From Clostridiales bacterium (lineage in GTDB: Bacteria > Bacillota > Clostridia > Christensenellales > Aristaeellaceae), in assembly GCA_015056205.1 (NCBI GenBank), contig SVGS01000026.1:1-44825 (forward strand): 44,825 nt of DNA. Reading direction: 5' to 3'. The notes under the pieces are model-generated. The model was not told where the DNA came from. It searched no databases and saw only the letters and a list, made by a program, of their open reading frames with translations. Positions 14,154 through 21,713 of this stretch are shown in pieces. A program made the position numbers and the translations under genes. Each line of letters starts with the position of its first letter. Within the stretch, counting starts at the first letter, position 1.

Positions 14154-15194
14154 ATGAAAAAGATGCTGGCGGCTGTTCTTTCCCTGGTACTGATGCTTTC
14201 CGTGTTTTCCGGCGCCCTGGCGGTGAACGAGGATATCGACGGAAAGATCGTGATCTATACCTCCATGTACCAGTTTGAGATCGACAAGATGACGGCAGCG
14301 CTGAAGCAGGAATTCCCGAACCTGGATGTATCCTTCTTCTACGGCGGGACGGGGGATCTGCAGACCAAGATCGCCGGAGAAATGGGCGATCAGCATAACG
14401 GCGTGCTCAGCTGCGACATGCTGATGGTGGCGGAACCCGCCTATTCCCTGGAGCTGAAGGACTACGGATATCTGGAAAAAATGCCGGTGGACGCTCCGGA
14501 AACCCTGTTCCGGGACGGCCTGAGCTTTGACCCCGAAGGATACTGGTATCCCGTGCGGACGCTGAACATGGTGCTGGCCTACAACCCCGAGAAATACAAG
14601 GCGGAGGAGCTGCCGAAGACCTATAAGGACTTCGCGGAGAGCGCGGACATGCAGGGCCAGATTTCCATGAGCAATCCGCTGACCTCCGGAACGGCCATGG
14701 CGGCCATCGTCGCGCTGTCCGACAAGTACGGATACGAGTATTTCGACGCGCTGGGAAAGAACAAGGTCATGATCGAATCCGGCTCCACCGCCCTGGCGAA
14801 GCTGCAGACCGGCGAATGCAAAATGATCATGATTCTGGAGGAATCCGTTCTGCGGACCCGAAAGGAAGACGGATCGAAGATCAGCGTGGTCTATCCGGAA
14901 GACGGCGTGATTCTGATTCCCAGCACGGTGATGACGATCGCGGAGAACAAGAGCGCGAACGCCAATCTGGATGCCTGCGAAGCGGTGACGAAGTGGCTTC
15001 TGAGCGAAGCGGGCCAGCAGCACATTCTGGACGGATATATGCACAGCGTGCTCAAGGGAATGCCCTGCCCCTACGACTCCATCGACACGGACGAGCTGGC
15101 CAAGAAGGACATGGGCGTGGACTGGGAGCGTTGCTATCATGACCGGGAAGAAATCCGCACGAAATTCCAGGAAGCGGTGACACTGTCCAAATAA
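14154..15194 (+). CDS. ABC transporter substrate-binding protein (Fe3+/AfuA-type)
   Basis: A 346-residue periplasmic-type binding protein anchored or released outside the membrane. Residues 1-23 are a signal peptide (MKKMLAAVLSLVLMLSVFSG plus ALA). The mature start KIVIYTSMYQFEIDKMTAA and the later FFYGGTGDLQTKIAGEM are the pattern of the FbpA/AfuA/PhnS cluster of type-II binding proteins. SNPLTSGTAMA (about 162-172) is the usual anion-binding loop region of this class. There is no lipobox Cys. The tyrosine pair that binds iron in FbpA is not evident, so I favour an organic phosphate or phosphonate over ferric iron. The ATG at 14154 has a better-spaced AAGGAGA than the one at 14145. Permease and ATPase follow directly. 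Confidence 0.85.
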   Translation: MKKMLAAVLSLVLMLSVFSGALAVNEDIDGKIVIYTSMYQFEIDKMTAALKQEFPNLDVSFFYGGTGDLQTKIAGEMGDQHNGVLSCDMLMVAEPAYSLELKDYGYLEKMPVDAPETLFRDGLSFDPEGYWYPVRTLNMVLAYNPEKYKAEELPKTYKDFAESADMQGQISMSNPLTSGTAMAAIVALSDKYGYEYFDALGKNKVMIESGSTALAKLQTGECKMIMILEESVLRTRKEDGSKISVVYPEDGVILIPSTVMTIAENKSANANLDACEAVTKWLLSEAGQQHILDGYMHSVLKGMPCPYDSIDTDELAKKDMGVDWERCYHDREEIRTKFQEAVTLSK

Positions 15195-15203
15195 GGAGAC
15201 GGC

Positions 15204-17648
15204 ATGACGGAAACAAAGCGGCCCGGGAGCCGTTCAAAGAAAATCCTGATTGGTATCCTGAGCCTGGTAATGCTGGGATCCCTGCTGCTGACAGCGGCAG
15301 GGATCAACGGCATTCATGATCAGAACAGCTCCGCCTACGCCGGGGACGATATCTGGTCCCAGACGCTGGCGCTGAGCGGAGCGGCGGGGAATCTGTACCG
15401 TGAATCCGTTGCTCCCGCCCTGGAGCGGCAGGAGGAGGGGACGCGGACCGCATGTACCGCCGCGGCCCGGAAGATGCTGGCGGAAAGCTGGAGCCTGCCG
15501 GAGGAAAATCTGGCAGGCTTCCCGGAGGAGCAGGTATGGAAGATGCTTTCCATGACCTGGTCCTATTCCCGGAGGAAGCTGTCCTCCGCGGACCGGAAAG
15601 CCCTGGATACGCTGGGAGACCGGAACGCCCTTCAGGACCGGCTGCTGCGGCTGATCGCTTCGGGAGAACCGGTCTCCTCGGAGGCCGCTCTGGCCGGAAA
15701 CGCCGCCCTGGAGAAGGCGGATCAGGCCAAACTGACGCAGGTCTTTCTGGCCGCCGGCCAGAAGGACTGGGCGGTGCTGAACCGGGAAACGGCCATGGCT
15801 TTCAGCCGGGCGGCGGGAAGCGACGCGAACGCCGCCGAGGCGATCCGGGAGGTTACGGCCGGCCGGATCTCGGCCGTCAGCGCCTGGGTGATTCAGCACG
15901 CGCGCACCGTGCTGCTGGCGGGGATCCTGATGACGCTGGATACCCTGCTGCTTTTCCTTTTCCTGCGATCGGACCGCAGCTGGAAAATGGATTTCAAGTG
16001 GATCCTGATCCTGGTGATGCTGGATTTCCTGCTGCTGTTCCAGCTGCTGCCACTGGTCTATCTGTGCGTCAAGGCGTTTTTCCCGGACGGAAGTTTTTCT
16101 CTGGACACCTTCACAAGACTGTATACCTACCGGATGAACTGGCAGGCGCTGACCAACACGCTGATCGCTTCCGCCTGCACCATGGCGCTGGGCACGCTGA
16201 TCGCTTTTCCGCTGGCCTGGCTGGTGGGGCGAAGCAATCTGTACGGCCGGAAGTTTTTCCGGTTTCTGTTCGTGATGACCTATATGGTGCCGCCCTATGT
16301 CGGCGCGATGGCCTGGCTGCGGCTTCTGAACCGGAACGTGGGCACGGTGAACCTGGCGCTGCGGGGCCTGTTCGGGCTGCAGATCACGGAGGGACCGCTG
16401 AACATCTATTCCCTGGCCGGCCTGATCTGGGTTCTGACGACCTTTTACTTTCCCTACGCGTTCATCACGATTTCCCGGGCCATGGAAAAGATGGATCCCA
16501 CGCTGGAGGAGGCCTCCCGGGCTTCCGGGGCGAATCCGCTGACCACGGTGATCCGCGTGACGCTGCCCATGATGACGCCCTCCCTGATCGCGGGGGCGCT
16601 GCTGGTGTTTATCTGCGCGGCCAGCTGCTACGGGATTCCTTCCATTATCGGGGCGCCCGGAAACGTGCACACGGTGACGACGAGAATCGTGGAATACTAC
16701 GGCATGGGCGTGAAGGGAATCAACGACGCGACCGGGCTGGCCGTGTTCCTGATCGCCATGGCGCTGCTGGTGCTTTTCATATCCGACCTGATTCTGGCCA
16801 AGAAACAATACATTACTGTTTCCGGAAAATCGACCCGGCCGGCCCGGGTGGATCTGCGCCGCTGGCGGATTCCGCTGACCGTGCTGGTCTCCCTTTTCTG
16901 CCTGACCGCGGTGGGGATTCCCTTTGCCACGGTGCTGGTCACTTCCTTCAAGACAGACGTGGGGAAGAGCCTGTTCGAGGCGGGCAATTTCACCTTCAGC
17001 CAGTGGCAGTCGCTTTTCCGGGGAGAAACCCTCGACTGCCTGAAAAACTCCCTGATTTTCGGCGCCATTACGGCGACCGTCGGGATTATCGTCTCCTGTA
17101 CGATGGGATATCTGACCCAGCGCACCCGGATCCGGGGACGAAAGCTGCCGGACTTCCTGATCACGCTGGGCTCCGGAACGCCTTCCGTCGTGATCGCGCT
17201 GGGACTGATCATGACCATGCGCGGCCAGTTCGGCATCGACCTGTACTATACGGCCGCGATTCTGATCATTGCCTATCTGATCAAATACCTGATGATGGGC
17301 ATGCGGACGGTTTCCTCCGCCATGTCGCAGATTCACGTTTCGCTGGAGGAAAGCTCCCAGATTTCCGGAGCCAGCTGGCTGAAGACCATGCTGCGGATTA
17401 CCGGGCCCCTGATCTTTCCCTCCATCGCGGCGGGCTGGTTCCTGATCTTTATTCCCAGCTTCTATGAGCTATCCATGACCACGCTTCTGTACTCGCCGGA
17501 TACCAAGACCATCGGATTTCAGCTGTATCAGTACTGGACCTACACCAGCCAGCCGCAGGCCTGCGCCATGGCCTCCGGCATTCTGCTGATGATCGTGCTG
17601 CTGAACTTTATTCTGCACCGCCTGACGAAGGGCGAGTTCTCCATCTGA
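15204..17648 (+). CDS. ABC transporter permease, two fused transmembrane domains with N-terminal extracytoplasmic extension
   Basis: An 814-residue inner-membrane permease of the FbpB/AfuB type. Two BPD_transp_1 domains are fused in tandem. The first (about 300-520) has the EAA loop EEASRASGANPLTTVIRVTL, and the second (about 560-812) has EESSQISGASWLKTMLRITG. Both loops contact the ATPase. Odd is the first part: a membrane helix (about 12-31), then about 190 polar, Ala/Glu-rich residues that should lie outside the membrane, then another helix (about 235-255). Ordinary family members are about 500-580 residues and lack this. The extension may dock the binding protein or the wall. It starts 9 bases after the binding-protein gene with AAGGAGA; the ATPase follows after 25 bases. 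Confidence 0.88.
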   Translation: MTETKRPGSRSKKILIGILSLVMLGSLLLTAAGINGIHDQNSSAYAGDDIWSQTLALSGAAGNLYRESVAPALERQEEGTRTACTAAARKMLAESWSLPEENLAGFPEEQVWKMLSMTWSYSRRKLSSADRKALDTLGDRNALQDRLLRLIASGEPVSSEAALAGNAALEKADQAKLTQVFLAAGQKDWAVLNRETAMAFSRAAGSDANAAEAIREVTAGRISAVSAWVIQHARTVLLAGILMTLDTLLLFLFLRSDRSWKMDFKWILILVMLDFLLLFQLLPLVYLCVKAFFPDGSFSLDTFTRLYTYRMNWQALTNTLIASACTMALGTLIAFPLAWLVGRSNLYGRKFFRFLFVMTYMVPPYVGAMAWLRLLNRNVGTVNLALRGLFGLQITEGPLNIYSLAGLIWVLTTFYFPYAFITISRAMEKMDPTLEEASRASGANPLTTVIRVTLPMMTPSLIAGALLVFICAASCYGIPSIIGAPGNVHTVTTRIVEYYGMGVKGINDATGLAVFLIAMALLVLFISDLILAKKQYITVSGKSTRPARVDLRRWRIPLTVLVSLFCLTAVGIPFATVLVTSFKTDVGKSLFEAGNFTFSQWQSLFRGETLDCLKNSLIFGAITATVGIIVSCTMGYLTQRTRIRGRKLPDFLITLGSGTPSVVIALGLIMTMRGQFGIDLYYTAAILIIAYLIKYLMMGMRTVSSAMSQIHVSLEESSQISGASWLKTMLRITGPLIFPSIAAGWFLIFIPSFYELSMTTLLYSPDTKTIGFQLYQYWTYTSQPQACAMASGILLMIVLLNFILHRLTKGEFSI

Positions 17649-17673
17649 TACCGCCGAAAGGAGCGAAGAGACC

Positions 17674-18747
17674 ATGGCTTCCGTAACGATTCAGCATGTG
17701 ACCAAGCAGTTCGGAACGACGACCGTGCTGCAGGATTTTAACGAGGTTTTCCGGGACGGGGAGTTTGTGACGCTGCTGGGACCTTCCGGCTGCGGAAAAA
17801 CCACCATGCTCCGGATGATCGCCGGGTTTGAACGGCCGACGACCGGAGAGATCCGGATCGGGGAGACGCTGGTCTCCGGGGAGAAAACCTTTGTGCCGCC
17901 GGAGCAGCGGGGGATCGGAATGGTGTTCCAGTCCTATGCGGTATGGCCGCATATGAACGTTTTCAACAACGTGGCCTATCCGCTGCAGATCCGCCGCATG
18001 GCCCGGAAGGAGACCGAGGATCGGGTGAACCGGATTCTGGAGGTGGTTCACCTGAGCCAGTACGCGAAGCGCCTGCCGAATCAGCTGTCCGGAGGACAGC
18101 AGCAGCGGATCGCGCTGGCCCGGGCGCTGGTGGCGGAACCGGAGCTGCTGCTGCTCGACGAGCCGCTGTCCAATCTGGACGCGAAGCTGCGGGAGAGCAT
18201 GCGGTTCGAGATCAAGGAGCTGACACGGAAGCTCGGGATTACCGTGGTCTATGTGACCCACGACCAGACGGAAGCGATGGCCATGAGCGACCGGATCTTC
18301 CTGATCAATAACGCGATCGTGCAACAGTCGGGCACCCCGGAGGAAATCTACAATCATCCTGCCAATCCCTTCGCGGCGGATTTCCTGGGGAAGGTGGACT
18401 TCTTTGAGGGGACGGCGGAGAGGGGAAAAATCCATCTGGCCACGTGGCACGCGGATCTGCCGGATCCGGAAGGACAGGCATCCGGCCCGGTGCAGGTGGC
18501 GGTCCGGCCGGAAAACATTCTGCTCGGCGGGCCGGGAGAGGGCATTCCGGGCGTGATGACCCGGATGTATTACCTGGGCGACAGCACGGACTGCCGGGTA
18601 CGGGTCGGGGAGACCGAGATCCGGGTGGTCAGCGACGGGTTTGCCTATCACCGCTTCCGGGAAGGGGAGGAAGTCAGCGTGACCGTCCGCGGCTTCCGGG
18701 TATTCAGCGGGGAGAACGTGGCGGAACAGCTGAAAATCCGGACCTGA
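17674..18747 (+). CDS. ABC transporter ATP-binding protein (FbpC/AfuC/PotA-type)
   Basis: A 357-residue cytoplasmic ATPase that powers the permease encoded just upstream. Walker A is GPSGCGKTT (36-44), the Q-loop is Q86 (MVFQSYAVWPHM), the signature is LSGGQQQRIALARA (138-151), Walker B is LLLLDEPLSNLD (158-169) and the H-loop is VTHDQTEAM. The C-terminal part (about 240-357) is a TOBE domain with VAVRPENILL, as in FbpC and spermidine transporters. The AVWPHMNVFNNVAYPL segment matches the Fe3+/2-aminoethylphosphonate/hexose-phosphate group. It is the third gene of a complete importer and the closest family cannot separate ferric iron from organophosphates. AAAGGAGCG precedes the ATG. Confidence 0.93.
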   Translation: MASVTIQHVTKQFGTTTVLQDFNEVFRDGEFVTLLGPSGCGKTTMLRMIAGFERPTTGEIRIGETLVSGEKTFVPPEQRGIGMVFQSYAVWPHMNVFNNVAYPLQIRRMARKETEDRVNRILEVVHLSQYAKRLPNQLSGGQQQRIALARALVAEPELLLLDEPLSNLDAKLRESMRFEIKELTRKLGITVVYVTHDQTEAMAMSDRIFLINNAIVQQSGTPEEIYNHPANPFAADFLGKVDFFEGTAERGKIHLATWHADLPDPEGQASGPVQVAVRPENILLGGPGEGIPGVMTRMYYLGDSTDCRVRVGETEIRVVSDGFAYHRFREGEEVSVTVRGFRVFSGENVAEQLKIRT

Positions 18748-18774
18748 ACCGGAGACAGGAGGGAACCGGAATCC

Positions 18775-19350
18775 ATGACCGGGGAGGAGAGACAGGCGGT
18801 CCGGGCTGCCAAGGACGCGCTTCGGAAGCGCGTAAGGCAGATCCGGCGGGCGATGACGGCGGAAGAACGGGCGGAAAAATCCGCCCGGGCCGCGGAACGG
18901 ATCGCCGCGCTGGCGGTCTGGCAGGAAGCGGAAAACATCCTGGTTTATCAGAGCCTGCCCGAGGAGCTGAGCCTGGAACCGCTGATCCGGCGGGGAGCTT
19001 CCGCCGGAAAACGGTTCGCGTATCCCGTATGCGTGAGCGGCGGCGGGATGAAGGCGATGCGCCCCGGGGCCTGGCGGAGGGGCGCTTTCGGCATTTTGGA
19101 ACCGGATCCGGAACGGTCGGAGGAAACGGCTCCGGAGGAGATCGATCTGGTGATCTGCCCCGGCGTCGCCTTTGACCGGGAAAAGCGCCGCCTGGGCATG
19201 GGCGGCGGATACTACGACCGCTTTCTGCCGCTCTGCCGGAAGGCGGCGGTGATCCTGGCCGCCTTTGAGGAACAGCGAGCGGAGGAGGTTCCCGCGGAGC
19301 CGGAGGATATCGCCATGGACTACGTGGCGACGGACCGGAAGGTGTACTGA
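18775..19350 (+). CDS. 5-formyltetrahydrofolate cyclo-ligase
   Basis: A 191-residue cytoplasmic enzyme (methenyltetrahydrofolate synthetase) that converts 5-formyl-THF to 5,10-methenyl-THF with ATP. Family marks are the basic N-terminus LRKRVRQIRRAMTAEER (about 17-33), VYQSLPEELSLEPLI (about 60-74), and the signature VICPGVAFDREKRRLGMGGG with YYDRFLPL (about 125-152), which binds substrate and ATP. Length is typical. A GGAGGG site lies 11 bases before the ATG. It starts 27 bases after the ABC ATPase and may read through from it; tex downstream has its own promoter. Confidence 0.93.
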   Translation: MTGEERQAVRAAKDALRKRVRQIRRAMTAEERAEKSARAAERIAALAVWQEAENILVYQSLPEELSLEPLIRRGASAGKRFAYPVCVSGGGMKAMRPGAWRRGAFGILEPDPERSEETAPEEIDLVICPGVAFDREKRRLGMGGGYYDRFLPLCRKAAVILAAFEEQRAEEVPAEPEDIAMDYVATDRKVY

Positions 19351-19372
19351 TCATCCGCCGCGGAAAGACGGT

Positions 19373-19401
19373 TTGACAGGCTTTCCGGCTTTCGATATAG
19401 T
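19373..19401 (+). promoter_or_regulatory. Strong sigma-A promoter of tex
   Basis: Perfect TTGACA (19373-19378), 17-base spacer, TATAGT (19396-19401). Transcription should start near 19408, about 50 bases before the tex start. Confidence 0.85.
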
Positions 19402-19457
19402 AGACAGGACGCGCCGGGGAACGGCGCGGAGAAGATCGAAAAACGGAGGGAAACGAT

Positions 19458-21611
19458 TTGGCCAGTCATGTTGAGATTCTGTCCCGGGAGTTTTCGCTGC
19501 AGCCGGCAAGGATTCAGGCGGCGGTCGAGCTGCTGGACGCGGGGAATACCATTCCCTTTATTGCCCGGTACCGGAAGGAAGCCACCGGATCCATGGACGA
19601 TCAGGTGCTGCGGGAGATGGCGGAGCGGCTGGAATATCTGCGGAATATGGATAAACGCCGGCAGGAAATTGAGAAAACGCTGGCGGAGCAGGAGGTGCTG
19701 ACGGACGAGCTGCGGCAGCAGCTGGCGGCCGCTGCGACCCTTAGCGAACTGGAGGATCTGTACCGTCCTTTCCGGCCGAAGCGGAGAACCCGGGCCACCG
19801 TGGCGAAGGAACGGGGGCTGGAGCCGCTGGCGCTGTGGCTGATGATCCAGCAGCCGCACGGGGATCCGGTGAAGGAAGCCGAAAAATATATCGATCCGGA
19901 AAAAGAGGTGCCGGACGCCGAAACCGCGCTGGCGGGAGCCCGGGATATTCTGGCAGAATCCGTCAGCGACGACGCCGCCCTCCGCAAGGAGCTGCGGGAG
20001 CTGCTGACGCGGGAAAGCATGCTCTGCACCGCCGCCGCCAAAGACGAGGACAGCGTTTACAGCATGTATTACGACTTCCGCGAACCGGTGCGGACGATTG
20101 CGGCGCACCGGATTCTGGCGGTCAACCGGGGAGAGAGGGAAGAATTCCTGAAGGTCACGCTGGAAGCGCCGGAGGAAAAAGCGGCGGCCGCGGTCTGCCG
20201 GTCCTGCGTGCGGGGGAATTCCCCTTCCTCCGCGCAGGTGGAGGAGGCCTGCCGGGATGCCTGGGAGCGGCTGATTTTTCCCTCCCTGGAGCGGGAGATC
20301 CGCAGCGAGCTGACCGACCGGGCCAACGAGTCCGCCATCCGGGTTTTCAGCCAGAATCTGCATCAGCTGCTGATGCAGCCGCCCATCAAGGGCAAGGTTA
20401 CCCTGGGGGTGGATCCGGGCTTCCGTACGGGCTGCAAGCTGGCGGTGATCGATGAGAACGGCAAGGTGCTGGATACCGGGGTCGGCTATTTCACGCTGCC
20501 CGGGGACGAGAACAGAAAGGCGGCGGCGGCCAGACTGATCAAGGGCTTTGCCGCCAAATACGGGATTACCGCCATCGCGATCGGAAACGGAACCGCCAGC
20601 CGGGAAAGCGAGCAGTTCATCGCCGGCCTTCTGCCGGAGCTGCCCGGGGCGGCCTATATGATCGTCAGCGAGGCGGGGGCTTCCGTCTATTCCGCCAGCA
20701 AGCTGGCCGCGGAGGAGTTTCCCGACTTCGACGTCACCCAGCGCAGCGCGGTTTCCATCGCCCGGCGGATGCAGGATCCGCTGGCGGAGCTGGTGAAGAT
20801 CGATCCGAAGGCGATCGGCGTGGGACAGTATCAGCACGATCTGAAGCAGAAGGAGCTGACAGAGGCCCTGGACGGCGTGGTGGAGCAGTGCGTGAACCAG
20901 GTCGGCGTGGAGGTGTCCACCGCGTCCGCGGAACTGCTCAGCCATGTGGCGGGGATCGGGCCGACCCTGGCCAGGAGCATCGTGGCCTACCGGGAAGAGA
21001 ACGGACTGACCTCCCGGGCGGCGCTGAAGAAGGTGCCCAAGCTCGGGCCGAAGGCCTTCGAGCAGTGCGCGGGCTTCCTGCGGGTGGCGGACAGCCGGAA
21101 CCCGCTGGACGCCACGGCCGTTCACCCGGAAAGCTATGACGCCGCGAAGGCGCTGATCGGGAAGCTGGGATACGACCTGAAGGAGCTGAAGAAGGGCGGG
21201 CTTCCGGACGCGGGAAAGCGGGCGGAGGACTACGGCATGGAAAAGCTGGCCGAAGAGCTGGAAATCGGCCTGCCCACCCTGAAGGACATTCTGTCGGAGC
21301 TGCAGAAGCCCGGCCGGGATCCGCGCGACGAGCTTCCGGCTCCGGTGCTCCGGCGGGACGTGCTGGACATGAAGGATCTGACCCCCGGAATGGAACTGAC
21401 CGGAACGGTCCGGAACGTGATCGATTTCGGCGCGTTTGTGGATATCGGCGTGCATCAGGACGGCCTGGTGCATATCTCCCGGATGGCGACGAAGTTTATC
21501 CGGCATCCCAGCGAGATCGTCCGGGTCGGCGACGTGGTCAAGGTCTGGGTGGTCAGCGTGGATGAGAAGAAAAAGCGGATCGCGCTGACCATGGTGAAAG
21601 GCCGGATGTAA
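19458..21611 (+). CDS. tex: Tex family RNA-binding protein (YqgF and S1 domains)
   Basis: A 717-residue cytoplasmic nucleic-acid-binding protein of the Tex/Spt6-like family, linked to transcription and RNA turnover. Order: N-terminal Tex helix domain with IPFIARYRKEATGSMDDQ (about 33-50) and LEDLYRPFRPKRRTRAT, an YqgF-like RNase-H fold with LGVDPGFRTGCKLAVID (about 315-331), helix-hairpin-helix with LLSHVAGIGPTLARSIVAYR (about 494-513), and a C-terminal S1 domain with GTVRNVIDFGAFVDIGVHQD (about 648-667) and ALTMVKGR at the end. The start codon is TTG, set by the ACGGAGGG site 7 bases before; the nearest ATG is out of frame. Length is normal. Confidence 0.95.
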   Translation: MASHVEILSREFSLQPARIQAAVELLDAGNTIPFIARYRKEATGSMDDQVLREMAERLEYLRNMDKRRQEIEKTLAEQEVLTDELRQQLAAAATLSELEDLYRPFRPKRRTRATVAKERGLEPLALWLMIQQPHGDPVKEAEKYIDPEKEVPDAETALAGARDILAESVSDDAALRKELRELLTRESMLCTAAAKDEDSVYSMYYDFREPVRTIAAHRILAVNRGEREEFLKVTLEAPEEKAAAAVCRSCVRGNSPSSAQVEEACRDAWERLIFPSLEREIRSELTDRANESAIRVFSQNLHQLLMQPPIKGKVTLGVDPGFRTGCKLAVIDENGKVLDTGVGYFTLPGDENRKAAAARLIKGFAAKYGITAIAIGNGTASRESEQFIAGLLPELPGAAYMIVSEAGASVYSASKLAAEEFPDFDVTQRSAVSIARRMQDPLAELVKIDPKAIGVGQYQHDLKQKELTEALDGVVEQCVNQVGVEVSTASAELLSHVAGIGPTLARSIVAYREENGLTSRAALKKVPKLGPKAFEQCAGFLRVADSRNPLDATAVHPESYDAAKALIGKLGYDLKELKKGGLPDAGKRAEDYGMEKLAEELEIGLPTLKDILSELQKPGRDPRDELPAPVLRRDVLDMKDLTPGMELTGTVRNVIDFGAFVDIGVHQDGLVHISRMATKFIRHPSEIVRVGDVVKVWVVSVDEKKKRIALTMVKGRM

Positions 21612-21713
21612 ACAGGCAGGGAAGCCCCGGAGGACAGAGAATAATACTATACAATATACAACAGAGACCGGGACTGAGACGGACAAGATCCGCCCGGAGA
21701 AACGAGGAAAAAG

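Noticed and set aside
15335..17467. Alternative long open frames on both strands across the permease gene
   Set aside because: They are shadows; the permease frame has membrane helices and both EAA loops.
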